From contig CAYWQB010000004.1 of assembly GCA_964460785.1 (NCBI GenBank), positions 124,001 through 188,000 on the forward strand: 64,000 nt of DNA, given 5' to 3'. The stretch comes from CAYWQB01 sp964460785. Lineage in GTDB: Bacteria; Chlamydiota; Chlamydiia; Chlamydiales; CAYWQB01. The translations under genes and the position numbers were made by a program. Under the pieces are notes generated by a model. That model saw only the letters and a program-made list of their open reading frames with translations. It searched no databases and was not told the DNA's origin. Shown in pieces: positions 58,401-64,000 of this stretch (its first letter is position 1; every line of letters starts with the position of its first letter).

Positions 58401-61084
58401 AATTAACTATTAGGCTAGGTGAAGGCCAGAAGGTTTCTACTGAAAAAAAATATCTTGCAAATGGGTATCTATGTGAAATCATTGATGCAGAAGGTAATAC
58501 AACTGTTATCAAGCATAACTTTGATGCTATCAATGAACTAGGCCAAAGAGTTCTCACTAAAACAACATTATTTCCCAATGGGAGTAGGCTTTGTACTCAG
58601 TATGATGCTCTGATGAGAGAGGCTTGGCAGGAAGAGCAAAATATGAGTGGCGAATCTGTGAGTCGCCGAGAATTCCTTTACGATCACGCAGGAAATAAGA
58701 GTTGTGAAAAAATCGTCCACCCACAAAGCCATGAAGTTTTATATGAAGTGCGCTGGGAATATGACTCAGAAGGTAGGGTTACAAAGCAAGTAGAAGCCTT
58801 TGGCTCTAGTAAAGAGCGAGTCACTGGCTTTAGTTATAATTCTCTAGGGCAGTTAATAGAGAAAAAACTGCCTGGAGGGCAGGTATTTTCTTATGAATAC
58901 AACTCACTTGGGGAGCTCAAAAGACTCTCAAGTCAAGATGGCTCGCTTTCGCACCTGTATGAGTATGATATTGAAGGTAAACTAATATACGCTCTTGATG
59001 AATTAAAGAATCTGTCTATTTCCCGCTCCTATGCTCTTGGGCGCTTACTAGAGGACTCTTTAGCAAATGGGCTAAAAGTTAAATATGAGTATGATGGCTT
59101 AGATAGAGTAACTAAAGTTATACTGCCAGAGCGCTTTGGATCGATTTTATATGTATACGACGGTGCTTTTCTTTCAGGTGTAGTTCGGGTCAATGGTGAT
59201 GGAGAAGAGGTCTATAGGCAAAGTATTGATAAGTATGATGACCTTGCAAGGCCTATAAAAGAATCTTTACCCAATGGTCGTGGAGAAATATTTTCAGAAT
59301 GGAATAACTATGGGTTTTGTCAGTCCTCTAAATCCCCATATGGCTCTTTTAATATCTGCAAGTTTGATCCTAAAGGACATTTAACAGCTGTTACAGAGGA
59401 GTCTGTGCTTGGCCATAAAGAGCTAGAGTACACATATGATGCTCGAGGTCAGCTTTCTTCTGAATCTGGGCCTTTTTCTATACAGTACAACTTTGATTAC
59501 AGTGGGAACCTGGATGCTCTTGATGATTTTAATTTTGACTTAAATAGCCTAAACCAAGTTACAGAAAGTCCATTTGCTAGTTATAAGTACGATGCCAATG
59601 GACAACTTCAGGAAAAACAAACAGTTACTGATTATTGGCAGTATGCTTTCAATTCTATTGGTAACTTAGAAGAAGTCCATAAAAATGGGGACAAGGTATC
59701 TGAAGTGACCTATGATCCTCTTGGTAGGCGGGTATGGGAAGTAACAAGAGGTGAAACTCTAGCCTACTTTTATATTGGTGAAGAAGAAGTAGGCTCTTTT
59801 TCTAGAAGTCTCAATGAGTTAATAGACTTAAAAGTGACTTTGCCTTTCCAGGTAGACCATAGGAATTGTATTCCAATTGAGATTCGAGGAAACCTCAAGT
59901 TGGCTCTAAGAGACTTTCGTGGAAATATCTCCAAGCTTGTAAATGGAGAGACAGGGGAGCTAGAAGAGCTTTACCAGTACTCTGCCTTTGGCTTGATCTT
60001 TACTTATGATGGAAATGGAAGAGGCAAACGCACTCCTTCAGAAAATAGCTGGCTCTACTCAGGTAGTCGCTACTCTTTTGAAACAGAATTAGGGTTTTAT
60101 GAGTTTCGTTATTATGACAGTGAGCTTGCAAGGTGGATCTCACCAGACCCAATAGGGGTATTGGATGATATTAATGTTTATCGATGTAGAAAAAATAACC
60201 ATCTTCTCTATGCAGATCCATTTGGATTAAGTAGTGGTCCAACAGGCCTTTTTCCCTTAGACTTTCTAGTCGCGGTATTTGATGCAGCTCACCACTTTGT
60301 TACACATGCACTCCCTCCTATATTTAAGGGTGCAGGCCGTATTTTAGAGCTAGGAGCCCATCACTTAATCCCCGATCCTATAGGCTTGGTAAAGGCTCCT
60401 CTTCTTGGTTTAGGGATGACTTTACAAGGTAAAAATATGAGCCAAATTCAAAGTCGCCTTGGCAGTCTCATTCATCCTACTGTTGAGCAAATCTCTGTAG
60501 GATCAAGGGAGGTTCCCAATATGAGAGCCTACTATATCAATGGTATTAACTGTTCAAGAGGGGACTTTATTCGGAACCTTAGGGGGATGTCATTAGCAAA
60601 TGATAACTTGCGCATAACAGGCCTTAGAAACCCCGATGAAGGTATTGTCGTTAATTTAATGCGGTGCATCTTCCAAAAAATAGGTTTTCATAGACCCTTT
60701 GAAGCTACTTTAGAGAGGGAAGTTCGTACTATTCTTTCAACTGATGAAGAAGTGGGTCAATATAAGTTTCTTGTGCATAGCGAAGCTAATTTTTTGATGG
60801 GGAGTATTGTTGTGCGTCTTCCAGATCAAATGACACAGAGCTTAGAAGTTTTAGGCTTAGGGTCTCCTGATATATGCAACTCTTCTTGTTATAAATATGC
60901 ATCAAGCCAGTTAGACTTTATTGGGAAGTTAAGTCCTATAGCTATAAGGTCAAGAAGTGCTACGTCAAACTTGTCTCCAGTAGAATTTACCAGGCCAATA
61001 AGTAAAATCCCCTTTTTAGATCATCGCATAGTAGGAGGAGGATATCAAAAGCGAATCCAAAAATTTTTCCAGGAGATCGATTAA
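55412..61084 (+). CDS. Giant Rhs/YD-repeat protein with DUF687-like C-terminal tip
   Basis: 1890 residues from GTG with GAGG upstream. A signal peptide (residues 1-22, VFSLVLSFMSLVAFS) predicts export. A long array of YD repeats follows (YDHRGN, YNEVGQKVKE, YDALGR and more) that should build a hollow beta shell. The Rhs core boundary is typical: YSGSRYSFETELGFYEFRYY, WISPDPIGVLDD, and LLYADPFGL at about 1599-1606. The variable C-terminus is 284 residues. It includes YYINGIN at 1707-1713 and LVHSEAN at about 1787-1793. Both positions align by eye with chlamydial DUF687 alpha/beta-hydrolase-like proteins (NGINN and the HSQGA nucleophile elbow). Here SEAN replaces SxG. Three lipoprotein genes follow directly. 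Confidence 0.9.
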   Translation: MFRYLHIVFSLVLSFMSLVAFSDQEQGVQVNTRLEQSIIADVDLLTGRYAEQSIDHIIDGAEPLVLARYTGKSFQPGVFGDCWVFNHDIKGRKNGSIFTMPSGCGDPWAYKYNKHTRKSEFIRPKGLIPYYSGDPWAIAEPLLKVSKQLSQLHPYLGERIFGKVSKKGDSYLLLETHLPNGYWIKYGHNHGKLESIYTQSGENEDVIGLINWAKFEYKDYEGAYDLFIHTSDGQQLSYTIVGGRLTSFSKNGLCLVEYEYLQDKGEPKVSSKKLRGGETLYIEYYSSSERGIASGRVAKILRKEGKEKVPAYTFHYEQRGADLFVEVQEVGGGIKCYLFNDKGYLKNYQIKPHVRAQHWLEYYYKYDSRGYILSEQAVEHQVNKEPVLLFEKQWAYDSEGRLISSKLIGNLTGKVKQSIPYYEPHHRLEAYEKRYYYNKINEKRSEVIEEDGFSKKKSLYSMRMHRTGRMEKNNPRPPLAYSPILAAKFEYEGDRVVKREHFRYAPTMLPNGKMKNLQPIEKLIDDGSSEDPYSYEGVTHQLFERYMYMPEQCWYIDKRTIKKKERKEKRKQEFTHWPKIPGEPEVKIPSSPRDFLKPLDTKNRHVDQIKPYDGLGCLKYVIEGEVDIQDKKWRVRKGCSFVWKNGKVVQTTEFSANCDLLFDKMCTDFFFAPDQIRGASHIEYDKLGQEVATINPSGHRIVKKYNEQGFVVSQHDTYSGIKESYTYDHRGNLVTRLEELPTGESFMTSYEYNEVGQKVKEKDFLGNTTEYLYSKEQDQVTTLYPITLTTEGLRQAKEEILYDALGRVVREKSPLGYTTEYIRNARGEPILISYGDGSTEQYEYNLRGDVVSHTNRIGVKTIFSYDSRGNVIHTQTYDKNGELISDIIAQYNTLGLVREEDRLKGLTKAYKYNAYGQRVEEKVQEGDQERYIEYAYDEKDRLVRQRKYADKQKSQWVETFWEYDALDRQIREKSQDSNGKTILDQVTTYDKSGEVAKLTIRLGEGQKVSTEKKYLANGYLCEIIDAEGNTTVIKHNFDAINELGQRVLTKTTLFPNGSRLCTQYDALMREAWQEEQNMSGESVSRREFLYDHAGNKSCEKIVHPQSHEVLYEVRWEYDSEGRVTKQVEAFGSSKERVTGFSYNSLGQLIEKKLPGGQVFSYEYNSLGELKRLSSQDGSLSHLYEYDIEGKLIYALDELKNLSISRSYALGRLLEDSLANGLKVKYEYDGLDRVTKVILPERFGSILYVYDGAFLSGVVRVNGDGEEVYRQSIDKYDDLARPIKESLPNGRGEIFSEWNNYGFCQSSKSPYGSFNICKFDPKGHLTAVTEESVLGHKELEYTYDARGQLSSESGPFSIQYNFDYSGNLDALDDFNFDLNSLNQVTESPFASYKYDANGQLQEKQTVTDYWQYAFNSIGNLEEVHKNGDKVSEVTYDPLGRRVWEVTRGETLAYFYIGEEEVGSFSRSLNELIDLKVTLPFQVDHRNCIPIEIRGNLKLALRDFRGNISKLVNGETGELEELYQYSAFGLIFTYDGNGRGKRTPSENSWLYSGSRYSFETELGFYEFRYYDSELARWISPDPIGVLDDINVYRCRKNNHLLYADPFGLSSGPTGLFPLDFLVAVFDAAHHFVTHALPPIFKGAGRILELGAHHLIPDPIGLVKAPLLGLGMTLQGKNMSQIQSRLGSLIHPTVEQISVGSREVPNMRAYYINGINCSRGDFIRNLRGMSLANDNLRITGLRNPDEGIVVNLMRCIFQKIGFHRPFEATLEREVRTILSTDEEVGQYKFLVHSEANFLMGSIVVRLPDQMTQSLEVLGLGSPDICNSSCYKYASSQLDFIGKLSPIAIRSRSATSNLSPVEFTRPISKIPFLDHRIVGGGYQKRIQKFFQEID

Positions 61085-61705
61085 ATGCTTAAATATCAAT
61101 TATGCTTTATATTTTTTTTGATAGCTCTACTTACAGCATGTACATACCCTAATTCTCAGCTTTATGATGACCAAGTCAGTATATTCAGGGAGCTACATAC
61201 ATATATAAAAAAAGAGACTCAACTTTCTTTAGAGCTAGATAGCTTTATTCTTCTTCATAAAGAAGAAAAGTATATGCCGGATGCTATTTTGCTAGCCTGT
61301 TTAGAAAAAACAGACCCTATCTCTATTAGTGAGTCAAGAGAATACACTGTAAATGCTGTTTTATATGCTTTAAACTTCTTCAATACGAATGCAAAGTACA
61401 AAGGTCTTTCTAAAGATAAATCTACATCTATTTTGGACTTACGCTTTATGATTGGCTTGGGAGCATTTAAGGATCCCTTTACTGCAGATCGTATTCCTGG
61501 AGATATTGGAGATGTTTTTCTTAAACAGGGCAGGTTGTTTTATGTTGAGCGCTTTGGGTCTTTAGATACAGCTTTAAAAGAAGAAACATTTACAGAGGCT
61601 ATTGACCTTTTGAAAGAGCAGGGGAAAATTTACTATCCAGAGTATTTGAAGTGGGTTGAAAGAGCAGAAAGTGATCACTCTAGTAAGCTGCAGGAATCCC
61701 AATGA
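61085..61705 (+). CDS. Lipoprotein 1 of the Rhs operon (candidate immunity/accessory protein)
   Basis: 206 residues. The ATG follows the Rhs stop with no gap (TAAATG). A lipoprotein signal is clear: ...FLIALLTAC-T with the lipid-modified Cys at 19. The rest is soluble and helical with IPGDIGDVFLKQGRLFYVER and the end DLLKEQGKIYYPEYLKWVER. It belongs to a set of three homologues here. Family not recognised. Its position suggests a partner of the Rhs protein, for example immunity in the periplasm, or a chaperone; neither is proven. Confidence 0.8.
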   Translation: MLKYQLCFIFFLIALLTACTYPNSQLYDDQVSIFRELHTYIKKETQLSLELDSFILLHKEEKYMPDAILLACLEKTDPISISESREYTVNAVLYALNFFNTNAKYKGLSKDKSTSILDLRFMIGLGAFKDPFTADRIPGDIGDVFLKQGRLFYVERFGSLDTALKEETFTEAIDLLKEQGKIYYPEYLKWVERAESDHSSKLQESQ

Positions 61706-62893
61706 GAAGGGATTTTGTAGCTTTTTTGCTTATGACAGCTTGCCTATCAGGGTGCATTCATCCTGTGCCACAATTTTATAAAGAACAAAGAAAAGCATTT
61801 GTTGACCTGTATCAGTATATAGAAGAAAAACGTATATTGGACTTTGAGTTAGATAGCTTTATGTTTTGTGGTCGGGGGGAAAGCCAGAAGCCATGCACTA
61901 TGATGACTGCTGCACAAGATGACCCAAGTCCTATCTCTATTGATAAAGCTAGGGTCTATGCCGTTAATGCTACATTATGTGTACTCAATTTTTATAATTC
62001 GAAAAACGGAATTGGTGTTATATGGGAGGATAAGGATAAGCTTGCTACGCTTTTCAACTCTCTTTTTATGGTAGACTTAGGAGAGTTCAAAGATCCTTTG
62101 ACTGCACGACGTATTCCTGGTGATATAGGTAGTGTTTTTCTTAAGCAAGGCAAGGTCTTTTATGTTGAGCGCTTTGGGGCCATAGATACAGCTTTTCAAG
62201 AAGAAACATTTACAGAGGCTGTTGACCTTTTGAAAGAGCAGGGAAAACTCTACTATCCAGAGTACTTGAAGTGGGTTGAAGGAGCAGAAAGTGATCACTC
62301 TAGTAAGCTGCAGGAATCTCCATGAGAAGAGGCTTTGCAGCTTTTTTGTTAATGACATCTTTCCTATCAGGGTGTATCCATCCAGCACCACAATTTTATA
62401 AAGATCAAAAAAAAGCATTTGTTGACCTGTGTCGGTATATGGAGAAAGAGAGTGTTTTAGGCATTGATCTCAATAGCTTTCGGTTTTACAGGTTCCAGGG
62501 AAAAATGATTCCTAGGACACTTATAGAAGCAGAGAAGAGTAATCCAGACCCAATATCCATCAGCTTAGCCCGCGTCTATGCAGTCAATTCTATCTTGTAT
62601 ACATTGAACTTTTTCAATACGAGTAAAGAGTTCCTTTCTATGCGGGAAGGAGAGCTGACTACAAATCTAAACTCTCGCTTTATGGTGGGGTTAGGAGAGT
62701 TTAGGGATCCTTTTACAGCAAAGCGAACGCCAGGAGATGTAGGTAATATTTTCTTAATCCAAGGAAGTTTATCTTATTCTGAGCGATTTAGTGCTCCTGA
62801 TAGTTCTTTGCATGAAGAAACATTTACAGAGGCTGTTGACCTTTTGAAAGAGCAGGGGAAACTTTACTATCCAGAGTACTTGAAGTGGGTTGA
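61580..62893 (+). repeat. Near-identical 3' ends of three tandem lipoprotein genes
   Basis: The stretches 61580-61705, 62200-62324 and 62814-62893 are almost identical DNA, differing at only a few positions. They encode EETFTEA-[IV]-DLLKEQGK followed by YYPEYLKWV. The 5' parts of copies 2 and 3 are also very similar, while the middles have diverged. This indicates recent tandem duplication or ongoing gene conversion at the gene ends. Confidence 0.85.
61702..62325 (+). CDS. Lipoprotein 2 of the Rhs operon
   Basis: 207 residues, starting inside the stop of copy 1 (ATGA). Lipobox is CLSG-C with Cys at 18. Shared with the others: the QFYKEQRKAFVDLYQY helix after the signal, SPISIDKARVYAVNATL, IPGDIGSVFLKQGKVFYVER, FTEAVDLLKEQGKLYYPEYL. 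The middle loop (FDSFMFCGRGESQKPC region) differs from its neighbours. Same role considerations as copy 1. Confidence 0.8.
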   Translation: MRRDFVAFLLMTACLSGCIHPVPQFYKEQRKAFVDLYQYIEEKRILDFELDSFMFCGRGESQKPCTMMTAAQDDPSPISIDKARVYAVNATLCVLNFYNSKNGIGVIWEDKDKLATLFNSLFMVDLGEFKDPLTARRIPGDIGSVFLKQGKVFYVERFGAIDTAFQEETFTEAVDLLKEQGKLYYPEYLKWVEGAESDHSSKLQESP

Positions 62894-62918
62894 TCATCTG
62901 TCTTTAATAGAAAATTGA
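62322..62918 (+). CDS. Lipoprotein 3 of the Rhs operon
   Basis: 198 residues, starting inside the stop of copy 2 (ATGA). Lipobox is FLSG-C with Cys at 18. Very like copy 2 in the signal and first helix (QFYKDQKKAFVDLCRY), more different in the middle (TPGDVGNIFLIQGSLSYSER). The C-terminus is shorter, ending KWVDHLSLIEN. It closes the operon; a 125-bp AT-rich gap follows. Confidence 0.8.
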   Translation: MRRGFAAFLLMTSFLSGCIHPAPQFYKDQKKAFVDLCRYMEKESVLGIDLNSFRFYRFQGKMIPRTLIEAEKSNPDPISISLARVYAVNSILYTLNFFNTSKEFLSMREGELTTNLNSRFMVGLGEFRDPFTAKRTPGDVGNIFLIQGSLSYSERFSAPDSSLHEETFTEAVDLLKEQGKLYYPEYLKWVDHLSLIEN

Positions 62919-63043
62919 GTTGGAATTAATTAAAATAAATTATGTTTATTTATTTTGGTTAATGGTTTATTATTTACATGGTTTTTTGTTCTGATTTGTA
63001 AAAGTCTATCAACTACGACCCAAAATAGAGCACCTAGGAGTTC

Positions 63044-63772
63044 ATGCTAGTGAGAAAAAAGGGCATTTCTATATCAGTAAGCAGTGAGTCAGCTGTAGCT
63101 GAAATATTGACCGATAGAATGTATCTGCGCTTGTATCAAGGTGCAGATTTTAAAGATGCGCTAGAGCTTTACTCTGATGAAAAACTCACAAGGTTGTTTG
63201 ATAGTGGTAAGCCTCTTTCCTATGAAGAAGTTAAGAATCTCATGGATGAGAGGGCGTATGCTTTCTCAAAAAAAGGTATTCCTTTAGGTATTTTCTCTGC
63301 TTTTTGCAACTCTACAAAAAAATTTATAGGACACTTTGATATCTTACCGACTGAGAACCCTGGTATTGTTGAAGCTGGATGCATTCTAAAGAGAGAGTTT
63401 CACTGTAAAGAGTTTGCTTTAGAAGGTATAAAAGCATTGGTTTTTGACTACGTTAATGCATTTAACTCGAATGGTTTCCATGTGCAAGGACTCCCTATTA
63501 GGAAGGTAATTGCCTCTACGCACCCTAAAAATTTCCCTTCAATTGCAATTATCGAGTCGATAGGAATGGTGAAGGAAAAAGAAAGTACAAGGTTTGGAAA
63601 GCCTAGAATTTGGTATTACTGCGATGTAAAGCCACAGACCAATGGCTGTTTTTGCATAGATAAAGTAGGACAGAAGAAGCTCGAAAAAACTGTTTTTGGG
63701 CAAAAAAGTAGAGCTAATACGAGGAGTTCAACTTCTAAATCTTCGGTATATGCAGAGCCTTTAGCCAAATAG
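63044..63772 (+). CDS. GNAT-like (RimJ/RimL type) acetyltransferase
   Basis: 242 residues, AGGAG 4 bases before the ATG. The order EILTDRMYLRLYQGADFKDA, GIFSAFCNSTKKFIGHFDIL, EAGCILKREFHCKEFALEGI, VIASTHPKNFPSIAIIESIG matches the RimJ/RimL branch of GNAT proteins, which transfer acetyl groups from acetyl-CoA to N-termini or small molecules. The family's RG-x-G-x-[GA] acetyl-CoA loop is replaced by HCKEFA, so binding is uncertain. The C-terminal 40 residues are basic and extra. Confidence 0.75.
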   Translation: MLVRKKGISISVSSESAVAEILTDRMYLRLYQGADFKDALELYSDEKLTRLFDSGKPLSYEEVKNLMDERAYAFSKKGIPLGIFSAFCNSTKKFIGHFDILPTENPGIVEAGCILKREFHCKEFALEGIKALVFDYVNAFNSNGFHVQGLPIRKVIASTHPKNFPSIAIIESIGMVKEKESTRFGKPRIWYYCDVKPQTNGCFCIDKVGQKKLEKTVFGQKSRANTRSSTSKSSVYAEPLAK

Positions 63773-63799
63773 GAGCAACCATCTCGGGGTAGGTTAAAA

Positions 63800-64000
63800 A
63801 TGGATTTTGAAGAAATAAAAAAAAGTCATAAATGGACTGCTGAAGATTATAATACCTACTCTGCTATTCAGTATGCAGCTGCAATAGAGCTATTAGAAAG
63901 GTTTTCTTTTACTGGGGAGGAGTCGGTTCTTGATATAGGCTGTGGAGATGGTAAAATCACGGCAAAGCTCTCTAGCCTGGCTTCTAAAGGCCAAGTTGCC
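63800..64000 (+). CDS. Class I SAM-dependent methyltransferase, 3' end cut by window edge
   Basis: 67 codons from ATG at 63800 to the right edge without a stop. Starts MDFEEIKKSHKWTAEDYNTY and has motif I, SVLDIGCGDGKITAKLSSLA, which forms the SAM-binding glycine loop. AIQYAAAIELL before it is the helix that usually precedes motif I in trans-aconitate-methyltransferase-like proteins. The acceptor is unknown. Confidence 0.85.
   Translation, partial: MDFEEIKKSHKWTAEDYNTYSAIQYAAAIELLERFSFTGEESVLDIGCGDGKITAKLSSLASKGQVA

Overview
The window is a gene-dense stretch of a bacterial chromosome with no intergenic gap over about 200 bp. It most likely comes from an environmental (amoeba-associated type) member of the Chlamydiae. 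Three points support this. The run aroA-aroK-aroC-aroB-aroDE, with a fused dehydroquinase/shikimate dehydrogenase, is the arrangement known from Chlamydia. A very large Rhs/YD-repeat protein ends in a region resembling the chlamydial DUF687 family. Housekeeping genes are interspersed with many large unrecognised proteins that look like host-directed effectors: charged, partly disordered or coiled-coil, in paralogous sets. No mobile element, CRISPR array, rRNA or replication origin was seen. The species was not identified.

Layout. 1-7.8 kb: a truncated SRPBCC-like gene, an outer-membrane-type protein, a NUDIX-like protein, a PAP2-type membrane protein, an alpha2-type glycyl-tRNA synthetase, tRNA-Leu(UAG) with its own promoter, an NSS symporter, a TauE/SafE permease, and a trpG/pabA-type glutamine amidotransferase. 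7.9-18.8 kb: effector-like genes, including one whose C-terminus resembles a polymorphic-toxin tip and a 1585-residue coiled-coil/membrane protein followed by a small possible chaperone and rarA. 18.9-23.8 kb: exported cyclophilin, a one-polypeptide MlaF-MlaE-like ABC transporter, acylphosphatase, two effector-like ORFs, thiol peroxidase and 5-formyl-THF cyclo-ligase. 24.2-31.3 kb: a seven-gene chorismate/tyrosine operon (DAHP synthase, chorismate mutase-TyrA, aroA, aroK, aroC, aroB, aroDE) with overlapping or nearly touching genes. It encodes a route from PEP plus erythrose-4-phosphate to chorismate and on to 4-hydroxyphenylpyruvate. 31.3-35.6 kb: UDP-galactopyranose mutase, a Dps-like ferritin, a histidine phosphatase and two unknown genes.

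35.7-44.8 kb is an accessory island around typA. It holds three paralogues of an unrecognised family with invariant Cys-His-Asn positions and a protein made of five about 61-residue helix-turn-helix-like repeats followed by an acidic, aromatic-rich tail. That architecture recalls a modular DNA-binding nucleomodulin and is the most striking candidate in the window. 44.8-50.8 kb: transport and small regulatory genes (EamA exporter, SDR, DUF2975 plus Cro/CI regulator with an upstream palindromic operator, azlCD, sugar porter). 50.9-62.9 kb: two adjacent paralogous coiled-coil proteins, then an operon of the 1890-residue Rhs protein followed without a gap by three tandem, overlapping, recently duplicated lipoprotein genes. 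These lipoproteins are candidates for immunity or accessory partners of the Rhs protein. The window ends with a GNAT-like acetyltransferase and a truncated SAM methyltransferase.

Start codons were chosen where a Shine-Dalgarno match decides between options. Functions of the effector-like genes are inference from composition, context and short motifs only.
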